A stretch of 64,000 bases of DNA, taken from NCBI RefSeq assembly GCF_004331685.1, contig NZ_SJSM01000018.1, forward strand, positions 1 through 64,000, read 5' to 3'. The notes under the pieces were generated by a model that searched no databases, was not told the origin of the DNA, and was given only the letters and a program-made list of their open reading frames with translations. A program made the translations under genes and the position numbers. Of this stretch, positions 34,250 through 45,000 are shown piece after piece (position 1 is the stretch's first letter; each line of letters opens with the position of its first letter). Origin of the DNA: Pedobacter hiemivivus. Lineage in GTDB: Bacteria; Bacteroidota; Bacteroidia; Sphingobacteriales; Sphingobacteriaceae.

Positions 34250-35260
34250 ATGAAATCTATTTTTAACCTCTCGTTATTACTCCTAACGTGCTTATTCAGC
34301 TTTGGGCAGGAATATCCCAGGTCTACTCAGTATATCTTTAACAATTATTTAATTAATCCCGCAATTTCTGGAATAGACAATTATACAGATTTAAAACTCG
34401 GTTACAGGAATCAGTGGAGGGGACTAGAAGGCGCGCCTGTTACCCAATATATTTCTATTCACGCTCCAATTGGAGAAGACTTTGTAAGAGGTTCAGTAAA
34501 CTCATTTTCGGGGGCCGGATACAATCCTTTAAGCCGCAGCTATGTGGATACTTATACATCAGCCGAACCTCATCATGGAGTTGGTTTTTATGCAATGACG
34601 GATAAGGCGGGACGAATCAGACAAACCAATATAAATGGAACCTACGCTTATCACTTGGGACTTAGCTATGATGTAAACCTTTCTCTTGGTATTTCTGCCG
34701 GCTTAGCCTCTACCAGCATTGATGTCGCCAGCGTACTTGTAAACAATACCTCTGACCCACTTTTATCTGCCGATTACAATAATAAAATAAGACCCGATGT
34801 TGGCGGTGGAATATGGCTTTACAGCCCCCGTTTTTTTCTAGGTGCTTCGGCCAAGCAAATATTGGGTTACCGTTCTGCAACGCCAAACAAACAGACCAAT
34901 TTATCGGCCTATCAAACGACTACATTTTACGGTACTGCAGGCTATAAATTTTTTGTGGATGAAGACATTGCCTTTATTCCATCAACCTTGCTAACCTATT
35001 GGTTGAGCGCCCCTATGACCATTGATGCCAACCTTAAAATTGCTTATCAGGACAAGTTCTGGATTGGTGGCAGCTATAGAAACAATGATTCCTTTTCCGC
35101 GCTTGCGGGCTTTAATATCTCTTCATTAATTAATGTCAGCTATTCTTACGATTCAACCACATCTGCATTACGATCCGTTAACAATGGTTCACATGAGATT
35201 GTATTGGGTATCTTGTTGAATAACCGTTATGATGTGAAATGCTCGACTCGTCAGTTTTAA
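34250..35260 (+). CDS. PorP/SprF-family type IX secretion partner protein
   Basis: A 336-residue outer-membrane barrel protein. A signal peptide (MKSIFNLSLLLLTCLFSFGQ) is followed by the family motif RSTQYIFNNYLINPAISGIDNYTDLKLGYRNQW and ends HEIVLGILLNNR. PorP/SprF proteins assist secretion or surface retention of T9SS type B substrates; SprF is needed for SprB in Flavobacterium johnsoniae. ATG 34250 is chosen over a TTG nine bases upstream. It converges with the type B beta-helix protein 35283-38822, ending 22 bp from that gene's stop, which suggests a functional pair. Confidence 0.87.
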   Translation: MKSIFNLSLLLLTCLFSFGQEYPRSTQYIFNNYLINPAISGIDNYTDLKLGYRNQWRGLEGAPVTQYISIHAPIGEDFVRGSVNSFSGAGYNPLSRSYVDTYTSAEPHHGVGFYAMTDKAGRIRQTNINGTYAYHLGLSYDVNLSLGISAGLASTSIDVASVLVNNTSDPLLSADYNNKIRPDVGGGIWLYSPRFFLGASAKQILGYRSATPNKQTNLSAYQTTTFYGTAGYKFFVDEDIAFIPSTLLTYWLSAPMTIDANLKIAYQDKFWIGGSYRNNDSFSALAGFNISSLINVSYSYDSTTSALRSVNNGSHEIVLGILLNNRYDVKCSTRQF

Positions 35261-35282
35261 CACATTTTTGTTAGCCCTAATC

Positions 35283-38200
35283 TTATCTTAATAAGGTAAT
35301 ACTACCTCCTATTGGATTACAATCAGCTCTTAAATCTATTTTATAATAGTACGCTCCGGCGGGAAGATCTACGCCTCTAAACCGCCCATCAAATGGCTTG
35401 TTATAGGGCCCTGTTGATTCGTATACCAACTGACCACTACGTGTATAGACTTTAATATTGATGTCCTTGTGATCGGGCAAGCCGCTAATCATCCAGTAAT
35501 CATTCATGCCATCACCGTTAGGCGTCATGGTATTCTTGATCTCGAGGTTGTCGTTGGTTACTTCAATGTGCAGTGGAACAAAGTCGCTGTAGCAACTGCC
35601 CAATTTTCTGCGGATCAGATAGTCTCCCGTTTTACTTACTTTGAAAATAAATATACCATTAGCGCGCTCCATAATTGGGGTTGCATCCGTTGCTTCACGA
35701 TACAATTGATAGGTTCCTTCTTCTGGCGCCATTACCTTAATCATAATCTCTGTAGCATAACAGACACGCATATCATTTGCCACAGGAGTCGAAATTGGAA
35801 AAGATGGATTTTCAACGGTATAAAAATCGGCACTCACTTTACGTCCGCAACTCGTAGCATCTTCCAAAATCATGCGGTATTTACCGGCAGGAACATTTAA
35901 CAAATCAGGAGTAGGGCCAGAATAAACAGTTTCTCCTGCTTCATTCTCCCAAGTAAACCTATATGGTTGAATCCCCCCACTAAATCTAACACCCTTTACT
36001 CCTCCACGTGATAAGCTACATCCATCATTAGTAGCAATACCACTTCCTGGAACGATTGCAAGCTCATCAATTTTCTTCACTTCAAAAGGCCCAAATTCTG
36101 TAATGCAATTGTTGTCGTCATAAGCAAAATACCTATAAGTTCCTGGTGCAAGCCCATTTAAGTCCTTTATCGTCCCTGTTGTCAAAACAGTCCCCATATC
36201 ATCTCGCCACTCAAACCTTCTTGGATCTGCAGTACTATATTGTAAAGTAATGCGCCCATTATTTAACCCGCAGGTGGCATCAATTATCCGTTCGGTCAAA
36301 TTGTAAATGGTAGGAATTGTCTGATCTACTATAAAATTCCTGCTATCACTACAACCTGTAATGGTATTGCGCGCTTTTAATGTATAGGTACCAGGAGCAA
36401 GATCTTTTTGCAGCAAAGACTGTCCCGGAGAATAAGATCCCTCTTCTAAAATCGCACCTGTAGGACCAATCCATTGAATATAATTAGCTTCTGTTATTGT
36501 AACGCCAAAGATGCTACCATTCGATTTATTGCAGGTTGCTCTTGTCGTTTGTGCCGGGCTTATAATTACTGATTTAATAATTGGAATAGTATAAAATTTG
36601 GTTACCGGAGTACAATTGCCCTGATCCATAACTGTCAACATATAAGTTCCGCCTTCAACATCCGTCAATTCTAGGCTATTACCACCTACTATTGCTCCAA
36701 CATAAGGAGGAACCGAAGGATTGTACATATTCCATCTATAAGTTAATGTACCTGTTGGTGAACCTCCAATAGTAATGCCTCTTATCGCGCCATCAGCGAA
36801 ACCACATTTAGCTGGTGATGGTGGCACTGAGTTAATAATAGTAGGTATTGGCCGTATCTTTATTTCACGTCCTTGCTCACTCACTTCACAATTGGCCTCA
36901 TCCGTAACCACAAGTTTATATGTCCCCGGTCCCATATTTACCGATGCACCACTTCTTACTGTAACCCCATTCTGATCAACCCATTTAAATGTCTTTGCCC
37001 CTTTACCCCTTTGCACAGTAGCTGAGAAGTTGAAAGAAGTCTCTCCACATTGTTCATCAGGCCACTTAACCTGAAGGTCTGTTAATTTCTGATCCTTAAC
37101 TTCTAAAAGTGGCACTTTTGCAATTTTCCGACAACCATCATCAGTGATCAATTCATAAAACCCTTCGTTAAGGTTTAAAATCTCCTGGGCAGTCCCCAAA
37201 TCTACTTTAGTTCCATCCGAAAGCACTTTATACCATTGAAAGGTAATACCTTCCCGCGGTTCTGGGACTTTAAGAGAACCATTACCATTACAAGTAACCG
37301 GTTCATTTAGTATCTCATTATCTAACACCTCGGCTGTTGAAAAAGGCGAAGTGGTTAAATTAAGTACAGTTGCCGTAGCCGTAACTTTTCCGCTTATTGC
37401 CCCTGTATAATCCCATCTTCCATCACTACCTGTTGGCCTAGTTGCAAAATACTGCTTGCCCTCACACAAACCATTGCAATTTTCAGTATAAAAAAGCTCA
37501 ATTGTAGAATTAGGCGTTGCCTTTCCAGAAAGAAAACCAGCTCTGGCAATCAGAATTTGCACATAAGGCTGGCCTATATTTCGGGTTTGGCCTATACTTG
37601 ATTTGGTATTACAATACATACTGTTTCGGGTAATTGTAATTGGTTTAGCAGATAAAGACTCTATACCGAACTCATTATTAGCTATTTTGTTCGCCTTGGC
37701 ATCAGTGTCACCCCCAATAAATCCAACTGCACCTGGCTCAATTTTCACCCCTATACCATTTCCCAATACTTCCGATCCCAGGACTCCTGTCCCAATACTG
37801 TTTCCAGTTACAATAAAATCTGCATTAGCAATAGAAAGCCCTGCGGTCCGGTTTCCAGAAATCACATTATCCCGTACATATAAATTGGTATTAGAGCCAT
37901 CAACCTTTAATCCGCTTATTTCTACAGCAGAAGGCACAACAAACAGTGGTATATTACGAAAATCCACTGTACCAGTACGGTCAGTTCCAATTTTATTATT
38001 AACTACATTTATTGCAAAACGAGTACTTCCAAAATTACTTACCTTAATATCAATATTGATCTTATTGGCTGAAACAACATTCCCATCCCCTGGATTGTCA
38101 CCGCCAATGGTGAGTGCTCCCTCTCTAAAGTCAGTCGCATTAATACCATTAAAATTAGTTTTAGCCGTTAATCCGTCATAGTGTAAACCGATTAGATTAG

Positions 38201-38822
38201 ATCTGATACTAATATCAGTAAGTGGATTTGTAATGCTGTAATTAGACGCATTACGGATAGAAATCCCATTTTGATTTCCACTGATTACGTTACCCTTTCC
38301 AGGAGCACCAATTTTTATATTCTTTGCTCTGGAATCAATAATAATCCCCGAAGCCTGAATGTTGGTATTTTGCAAATTTGTGATTCTTGCAAAGTCTTTG
38401 ATATATAAACCATAAATCTCCACATTACTCGTTTGAACATCAAAGGTATTGAAATTGGCTATAGTTAAACAAGAGGTAAAAAGAGGAGTCATAGAAGGAT
38501 CCTCAGGCTCGATGATAATCTTCGCTCCTGATGCCCCTAATGCTGGACCTGTCTGAGAAGTTCCATCAATAGTTACATTGGATGGAACATTCGGTAACTG
38601 ACTCCGCAACCTGATCGTACGATTGGCTTCGTTAGACATATCACCAGGCAAGTTGAAATTGATGATATAAGGAACTGTTCTTACCGTAGGAATTCCAGCT
38701 AATGCTGCTCTCAACGTGCCTGTACCTGCATCAGCAGTACTGGTTACTTCAACAGTTTGAGAAAATCCAGTTAAGAAACCGAACAGTAGAAACACCAGAA
38801 TGGCACATTTAGAGTAGCGCAT
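35283..38822 (-). CDS. Beta-helix surface protein with type B T9SS sorting domain
   Basis: A secreted protein of about 1,179 residues. ATG 38822 (MRYSKCAILVFLLFGFLTGF) places the signal peptide at the N-terminus; the longer ORF adds 27 implausible residues. From about residue 30 to 420 there are right-handed parallel beta-helix repeats, including NVISGNQNGISI, NVVSANKINIDI and DNVISGNRTAGLSI. Several repeated Ig-like/SprB-type modules follow, ending in phrases such as LAPGTYTLKARN, LAPGTYRYFAYDDNNC and VPAGKYRMILEDATSC. The C-terminus (NTMTPNGDGMNDYWMISG to PAGAYYYKIDLRADCNPIGGSITLLR) is the gliding-motility-associated type B sorting domain. It is a likely surface adhesin or glycan-interacting protein. 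Confidence 0.88.
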   Translation of the reverse strand: MRYSKCAILVFLLFGFLTGFSQTVEVTSTADAGTGTLRAALAGIPTVRTVPYIINFNLPGDMSNEANRTIRLRSQLPNVPSNVTIDGTSQTGPALGASGAKIIIEPEDPSMTPLFTSCLTIANFNTFDVQTSNVEIYGLYIKDFARITNLQNTNIQASGIIIDSRAKNIKIGAPGKGNVISGNQNGISIRNASNYSITNPLTDISIRSNLIGLHYDGLTAKTNFNGINATDFREGALTIGGDNPGDGNVVSANKINIDIKVSNFGSTRFAINVVNNKIGTDRTGTVDFRNIPLFVVPSAVEISGLKVDGSNTNLYVRDNVISGNRTAGLSIANADFIVTGNSIGTGVLGSEVLGNGIGVKIEPGAVGFIGGDTDAKANKIANNEFGIESLSAKPITITRNSMYCNTKSSIGQTRNIGQPYVQILIARAGFLSGKATPNSTIELFYTENCNGLCEGKQYFATRPTGSDGRWDYTGAISGKVTATATVLNLTTSPFSTAEVLDNEILNEPVTCNGNGSLKVPEPREGITFQWYKVLSDGTKVDLGTAQEILNLNEGFYELITDDGCRKIAKVPLLEVKDQKLTDLQVKWPDEQCGETSFNFSATVQRGKGAKTFKWVDQNGVTVRSGASVNMGPGTYKLVVTDEANCEVSEQGREIKIRPIPTIINSVPPSPAKCGFADGAIRGITIGGSPTGTLTYRWNMYNPSVPPYVGAIVGGNSLELTDVEGGTYMLTVMDQGNCTPVTKFYTIPIIKSVIISPAQTTRATCNKSNGSIFGVTITEANYIQWIGPTGAILEEGSYSPGQSLLQKDLAPGTYTLKARNTITGCSDSRNFIVDQTIPTIYNLTERIIDATCGLNNGRITLQYSTADPRRFEWRDDMGTVLTTGTIKDLNGLAPGTYRYFAYDDNNCITEFGPFEVKKIDELAIVPGSGIATNDGCSLSRGGVKGVRFSGGIQPYRFTWENEAGETVYSGPTPDLLNVPAGKYRMILEDATSCGRKVSADFYTVENPSFPISTPVANDMRVCYATEIMIKVMAPEEGTYQLYREATDATPIMERANGIFIFKVSKTGDYLIRRKLGSCYSDFVPLHIEVTNDNLEIKNTMTPNGDGMNDYWMISGLPDHKDINIKVYTRSGQLVYESTGPYNKPFDGRFRGVDLPAGAYYYKIDLRADCNPIGGSITLLR

Positions 38823-38909
38823 AATTAAAAATGAAAAGGCCAATTTACAATATAATGTAATTATAGCATAAATATTTTTAACAAATAGCCGAAAATGAGC
38901 CATATAGCA

Positions 38910-38952
38910 GAAACCCCATATAAACTTTGAAGCAAAATCTATACGGGGTTTC
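38910..38952. terminator. Long-stem hairpin after the PorE-like gene
   Basis: gaaacccc-a-tata pairs with tata-c-ggggtttc around a 17-nt loop, 17 bp past the stop codon. No U-tract follows on the minus strand, so termination may be weak. It separates the PorE-like gene from the beta-helix gene. Confidence 0.5.
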
Positions 38953-38968
38953 GATTGAGAATTTGTAT

Positions 38969-40963
38969 TTATTTTTTGGTAACCTTAAATTCTGTTCTAC
39001 GATTAAGCGCTCTCCCCTCCGGATTGTCCTTTCCATTCGGAAGCTCATTTGGTGCAATAGGTCTGGTTTTACCATAACCACGACTGGTCATCCTGTTCTG
39101 AGCAATCCCTTTTCCTACTAAATAATCAACACAAGATTTTGCTCTTCTTTCCGACAAATCCAAGTTATAAGCCTCAGACCCTTTACTATCAGTATGTGCA
39201 CTTAGCTCAATCTCAATTGTTGGATTATCAACCATAATAGTATACAGGTAATCCATCTTTTCTTTTGAATCCTCCGTCAATGTTGCCTGATTAAACTCAT
39301 ACAAAACATTTTTAAGCACAATTGGCTTATCAATTTCAAAAGGCGTTAAGCAGAGCTCCGGACTAAATAAAGTATCTTTTAAAGCCATTTGCGCATAGCT
39401 AAAGTTCAGGATCTTACTAAAGTACTTATCCTTATCTGCGGTCAATTTAAACTGGCGATTACTATTTACGCTAAAAGTATATTTCCCTAGCTCATCTGTA
39501 GTAAACTTAAATTGTTGCACCGAATCTGCCAGCGTAACTACCGCGTCCTTTAAAGGCTTTAAAGTAGTACAGTCAAACAAATTTCCCTGAATAACGAGGA
39601 AATTCTTTTTAACAACAAAAATCTCCAGGCAGCAAATCGATTCACGATCTGAACTGATCAAAGCTTCGGATTCATCATTATTGAGCGGTGTAAAATAAAG
39701 ATCATCTTTTGAAGAATTAAAAGGAAATCCCATATTACGGGGCTCAGACCAGTTACTGAAATCGCCATCAGTTTCAAAGAAATCTAAGCCGCCCATGCCT
39801 ACTCTCCCGTTGCTGCTAAACAACAATCTTTTATTCGCTGTATTGTAATATGGAGCTTCATCATTTTCAGGAGTATTGATTGTGCTACCCATATTTACCG
39901 CTGTACCTAATGCCCCATCGATAAGGATCTGAGCATACCATAAATCAAATTTACCCGATCCACCAGGTCTGTCTGATGAAAAGATCAAATACTTTCCATC
40001 TGTAGTGACAAAAGGCTGCATGGAATTAAAACCTCTAACATTGATCTGGCTACCCAATTCAACAGGTTCTGACCATTCCCTTGCAGCATCAGGCGTAGCA
40101 TTTACCTGATATATTTTCTTGTTGCCCTGTGTGGTCCAACTCGTCACATAAGCAACACGACCGTTGGGATGAAAACTTGGTGCAGCCGACTCTCTATCTT
40201 TCCCTTCAATAGCTGTTTTTTTAACTGTTACCTCCTCTGAAAGTGGATTCCCAGAAGTCACGTACACGGCATTCAAATATGGAGTCTCTTTCCTAACAAC
40301 CTTTGCATCATTACCAGTCAGCACTTCCTTCTTACCCGTTCCACCTGTCGGTCTTGATGAACTAAAATAAAGATTAGCTCCCTTTAGCGTAGGGCTATAA
40401 TTTGAGCCTAAAGTGTTCGCTTTATTCTTCAATCTATCAAATCTGTACATCCTGGGATAGCGCAACTCGTAAAGTGCAAACTTGCAGGAGGCGATCTCTT
40501 GCGCGGCTTTGGTTACATAATCATCCTTAAGGGGGTACTTGGCCAAAAACGCATTAAATGCAGCAATAGCATCATTAAACTTCTGATTGGAACGCAAGGT
40601 TTCGGCATACCAAAAGCCACTTAAAATATACTTTGGATTAGTAAATTCCGTCGCCGTTGAGTACCATTTTTCTGCATCTCCAAAGTTTTTATACAACCTT
40701 AAAGCCTCAGCAAGCTGGTAAGTACAATATTCAAATTCATCCTTTTTGGGACTTTCTTCTTTGATCTTCTCTGCAAAACCGAAAGGAACTACAAAATTAG
40801 CACTATCGATAGTAGGAGTCAGCGCCTTTCTATAATATACTGCCGCAGCGTAATATTCTTTATTTTGAAAATATACATCAGCCACCCTTTTATTGTTGGC
40901 TACAAATTGTGCTTGTGCTACGGAAGTAAATAAACAGAGGATCAGAAGTATTTTGGTTTTCAT
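38969..40963 (-). CDS. PorE-like OmpA/PD40/TPR protein
   Basis: About 664 residues starting at ATG 40963 (MKTKILLILCLFTSVAQAQ), a clean signal peptide. The order is TPR-like helices (VADVYFQNKEYYAAAVYYRKAL, FGDAEKWYSTA), a WD40-like PD40 propeller (LIFSSDRPGGSGKFDLW, LLFSSNGRVGMGGLDFFE), a carboxypeptidase-regulatory-like beta domain (VIQGNLFDCTTLKPLKDAVV) and an OmpA peptidoglycan-binding domain (LSAHTDSKGSEAYNLDLSERR to NRRTEFKV). This is the architecture of PorE of the type IX system. It lies downstream of adhesin and PorP genes in one operon and may tether the complex to the wall. Confidence 0.87.
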   Translation of the reverse strand: MKTKILLILCLFTSVAQAQFVANNKRVADVYFQNKEYYAAAVYYRKALTPTIDSANFVVPFGFAEKIKEESPKKDEFEYCTYQLAEALRLYKNFGDAEKWYSTATEFTNPKYILSGFWYAETLRSNQKFNDAIAAFNAFLAKYPLKDDYVTKAAQEIASCKFALYELRYPRMYRFDRLKNKANTLGSNYSPTLKGANLYFSSSRPTGGTGKKEVLTGNDAKVVRKETPYLNAVYVTSGNPLSEEVTVKKTAIEGKDRESAAPSFHPNGRVAYVTSWTTQGNKKIYQVNATPDAAREWSEPVELGSQINVRGFNSMQPFVTTDGKYLIFSSDRPGGSGKFDLWYAQILIDGALGTAVNMGSTINTPENDEAPYYNTANKRLLFSSNGRVGMGGLDFFETDGDFSNWSEPRNMGFPFNSSKDDLYFTPLNNDESEALISSDRESICCLEIFVVKKNFLVIQGNLFDCTTLKPLKDAVVTLADSVQQFKFTTDELGKYTFSVNSNRQFKLTADKDKYFSKILNFSYAQMALKDTLFSPELCLTPFEIDKPIVLKNVLYEFNQATLTEDSKEKMDYLYTIMVDNPTIEIELSAHTDSKGSEAYNLDLSERRAKSCVDYLVGKGIAQNRMTSRGYGKTRPIAPNELPNGKDNPEGRALNRRTEFKVTKK

Positions 40964-41003
40964 CGGGCTTTCATTAATGTGTAATGAATTCATATTAGTT
41001 CAA

Positions 41004-41999
41004 CTATAATCGTGGACAAAAAAAGTTAGGGCCAAGGATTCCTTTTCTACCAGTAAATGAAACAGACAGCTCCAATCCTCCTTTACTTCCCGTAGCCCTG
41101 TTTAAGTTCGATGTATTAAAATCATAACTCAATCCAAACACCATATTATTGAGGTGTAACCCAAAAAAAGCAATAGCAGAATCATCCACTCTATAATTAG
41201 AACCAAAAAGGAGGTCAGAATCAGGATTAAGCATAAATTGTGCATATGCACCTGCAGAAATTTCGCGCGCATTACCTTGTTTCATATACAAAGCATTCGG
41301 GGTAATATCAAAAGAATCCGAGATTCTAACCCTTGCACCACCATGTGTAGCATAGCGTATAGGCATCCGAATACTATTTCCCAAAAACTTATCTATCGGC
41401 CGGGTTAAATGGCCCGCCATTGCCCCAGCAAAAACATTCACATCCTGATCTGGATTACCATCAAAATACATCACTCCAACATTTACATCCGGAACAAGGG
41501 TATTGCTTGAAGAGAAGGACTCGCTAAGACCTAAGCCAGGATCATACCCGGTTACAGGATTGTACTGGCTACCCAATGTAATTTTTGAAGGATCAAAACT
41601 CTTGTTTAAAATACCAGCCTGCAATCCAAAATTGACCATATTTAATCCTTGCCTTCCGAAGTGAATCCGGTATGCACCCGAAACCAATGCGCTTAAATGA
41701 TTGTAACTGATATCACCAGCATTTTGATTAAGCACCATTGCACCAAAAGCCAGGTTTTTAACCGGGGCCATATCAAAGGATGCGCCCCCGGTTAAAAATG
41801 AGTTAGAGATAGCGCCCCATTGTTGTTTAGCATTTAATGAAACTCTATATGCTCCATCAGTAACTCCGGTTAAGGCTGGGTTTAACCATAGTGGGTGAGC
41901 ATAATATTGTGAAAAGTGAGGGTCAATTTGTGCGGATCCTTTTAACGCACCCAAACTTAAAAATGCTCCTATTATTAGGGTTCTAATTAGTTTCTTCAT
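41004..41999 (-). CDS. PorP/SprF-family type IX secretion partner protein
   Basis: About 331 residues from ATG 41999 (MKKLIRTLIIGAFLSLGALKGSAQ), a signal peptide; upstream in-frame ATGs only lengthen it. The family motif DPHFSQYYAHPLWLNPALTGVTDGAYRVSLNAKQQW is followed by barrel strands and the ending LELSVSFTGRKGILGPNFFCPRL. It is the second PorP/SprF in the window. It lies 35 bp after the giant type B adhesin and 40 bp before the PorE-like gene, matching the sprB-sprF arrangement. Confidence 0.9.
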   Translation of the reverse strand: MKKLIRTLIIGAFLSLGALKGSAQIDPHFSQYYAHPLWLNPALTGVTDGAYRVSLNAKQQWGAISNSFLTGGASFDMAPVKNLAFGAMVLNQNAGDISYNHLSALVSGAYRIHFGRQGLNMVNFGLQAGILNKSFDPSKITLGSQYNPVTGYDPGLGLSESFSSSNTLVPDVNVGVMYFDGNPDQDVNVFAGAMAGHLTRPIDKFLGNSIRMPIRYATHGGARVRISDSFDITPNALYMKQGNAREISAGAYAQFMLNPDSDLLFGSNYRVDDSAIAFFGLHLNNMVFGLSYDFNTSNLNRATGSKGGLELSVSFTGRKGILGPNFFCPRL

Positions 42000-42034
42000 A
42001 ACAATTCTATTTTTCATTATCATCGGATACATTT

Positions 42035-45000
42035 TTATCTCAATAGTGTTATTGTTCCTTTTTTAGTTGCTTTTGTGCCGTCATTAAAGTCAGCGTCCAG
42101 ATAATACACGTATACTCCATTTGGTTGTAAAGTGCCCTTATAAGTACCGTCCCAACCATTCTGAATGGATAATGATTCGTACAAGAATTGTCCCCATTGG
42201 TTGTACACACGCAGTTTTAATTTAGCAATGGTATTTCCGTAGACATACAGGATATCATTTTTACCATCGTTATTTGGCGTAAATGTGTTCGGAATAAACA
42301 TCTCGTTGCCCAAAGGATTCTCAGCCTTTCCGGTAAAGGTGGTTGCATCGCTTAGCTGACAATCCAGTTGACCTTTTGCCCTTACCCGTATCGTCACTTG
42401 CTGGTCTGGGTTTAAGCCCGCAATCAGGTGTGAAGTTCCAGCCGGCCCCGAACTTGGAGCCGTCCATGTTAAGCCTGCATCTGTAGAAACCTCGTAGGCC
42501 GTAGCTCCAGGTACCGCAATCCAGGCAAAGTTGATACTAGTTGCTGTTGCAACCTGTACAGATACCACCGGTGCAGCAAGCTTAGTTAATACTGTAATGG
42601 TTACCCCAGTGCGTGTACTACTTGAACAACCGCTGAGCAAATTAATACTACCTACATAGTAAGTTGTTGTTGCAGACAATGCTGGTACAGTAAAGCTATT
42701 TCCTTCTGCTAGTGATGCACCACCAGTTTGAACGTTAAACCATGCATATTTAACTGCAGGATCTGGGTTATTAACCGTCAACACCGTCGTACTACCTGGA
42801 CATACCGGACTACCAGCGCCCGAAACTGTTGCAGGAGGATTTGGAAGTGCGCCTGCATTGACAACTACTGGTGTACGCGATGAGCTTGTACAGTTTCCTG
42901 ATTTAGCTTCTACATAATAAGTTGTAGTGGTAGCAGTGGCTGGCAGTGTAGTAAACGTCGTTCCAGAACCTAATATAGTAGTACTAAGCGCTGTAGCATA
43001 CCAATTGTAAGTAACACCGGCTACCGCATTGGATACGGATAAAGTAGCCCCACTTCCAATACAAGTATTTACAGTGCCCAAAGGTACCGAAGGTGCCTGT
43101 GGCCTATTTGTTACGACAACGGTTATTTTAACCATACCATTAACACTACCACAATTTGACGCGTTGGTAGCCTTTAGATAGTAATCAACATTCCCATTAA
43201 GTGGATCAGTGGTATACGAAATACCGGTATGCAATAAAGTTCCATTCGATGCAGCAGTATACCATTCGTAAGTAACTCCAGCTTGCGGATTTTGAACGGT
43301 TAATATCACAGCATCACCAGAACAAGCTGTTGGATTTGCTGGACCAATGATTGGTACATTTGGCACTGGATTAACCGTTACCGTCACCACTTTAGCCGAA
43401 CCAGGTACATTTTCACAAACCCCATCCCCGCTCACCGTAACGTAATACCTGGTAGTCGTAGTCAAAATAGGTGTAATTACATTTGCCCCCCTAAAGGCTA
43501 CATCGGTCAATGCGGCATCACGGTACCAGGTAAATACAGCGTTATTTACAGTACCACTGCTTACAGTAAGAGATGCCGTTTGTCCCGAGCAAATGGTTTG
43601 ATCAGCTGAAATGATATCCTTAACCTCTCCATTTCGAGTTACAGTAACTGTAACTACTTTTGCTGAGGCCATATCATTGGCACAAACACCAGTTCCGCTA
43701 ACCGTTACATAATATTTGGTGGTTAGGGTAAGCGCAGGCGTAGTAAAGGTCGGTCCTTCAAATGCAAGATCAGTTAGCGAAGCATCGCGATACCATTTAA
43801 ATACGGGTAAAAGCACTGCGCTGCTTGCGTTAAGTATTGCTGTAGTTCCCGAGCAAATGGTTTTATCTGCAAGGGTAATATCTGAAGCCAGGCCATTTCG
43901 ATTTACCGTTACCGTTACTACTTTAGCATTTGCGGGATCATTCGCGCAAACATCAGTTCCACTTACGGTAACATAGTATTTGGTGGTAGCCGTTAATGCT
44001 GATGTAGTAAATGTACTGCTTCTTGCAGCCAGATCAGTGAGGGCAGCATTGCGATACCAGCTAAATACTGGATTGTTTATCGCGCTTGTAACGGTCAAAA
44101 CTACCGCAGTACCTGAACAAGTAGCTTTATCGGCCGCAATAATGTCGGCTTCTATAGCGTTGCGATTTACTGTAACCGTAACAATTTTAGCAGAAGCAGC
44201 GGTGTTTGCACAAGTACCATCACCACTTACAGTTACGTAATACTTAGTGGTTGTAGTAAGTGCATCTGTAGTAAACGAAGCTCCTACAAAAGGTACATCG
44301 GTTAATGCCTGAGTTTTGTACCATCTAAATACCGGAGTAGTTACTGTTGTACTGGCTGCATTTAAAGTAGCGGTAGAACCTGCACAGATGGCTTTATCTG
44401 CTACTACAATATCTGATGCTACCGAATTCTTATTTACCGTTACGGTAACAATTTTAGCGGATGAAGCATCATTAGCACAGGTATTTGGTCCATTTACAAT
44501 GACGTAGTATTTGGTGGTTACCGTTAACGCATCGGTAGTAAAGCTAGCCCCATCAAACGGAACATCCTTTAAAGCCGGATCCTTATACCATTTAAATGTA
44601 GCACCAGTAACAGTTGGAGCAGTTGCTACTAATATTGCTGTATTACCCGAACAAATGGTTTGATCACTAACAATAATATCAGTTGCCAATGCATTAGGCC
44701 TAACAATAAGCGTAATTTTTAATCTGGCTGAGTTAGTACAGCTATTTGCATTAACGGCTTCAACAAAATAGTCATAAGTACCCACGGCTAAATTTGCTGA
44801 ACTGAGGTAATCCTTATTATTTGCTACCAATTGGTTTCCGCCAACCGCAGCATCAAACCAGTTAAATGCTACCCCATTTACAGCTTGTACGCTTAAAGTA
44901 ACAGGTGTATTGATACAAGTCGTTACCGGACTAAGCACATCCGCAACAGGAGTCAATGGCAAAGGCAATATGGTCACCACTACTTTTACCCTTTTGCTTT

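Noticed and set aside
37603..38181. 192-codon plus-strand open frame
   Set aside because: It is antisense to the beta-helix repeats of the surface protein. Its length reflects low stop-codon density in the opposite strand of that repeat region.
43716..44240. Two similar 86-codon plus-strand open frames
   Set aside because: They repeat only because they are antisense to tandem adhesin modules; no start signals or independent features.
43380..44700. Regular repeats considered as a CRISPR array
   Set aside because: The repeats are about 264 bp, in frame and protein-coding, with no short repeat/spacer pattern and no cas genes.
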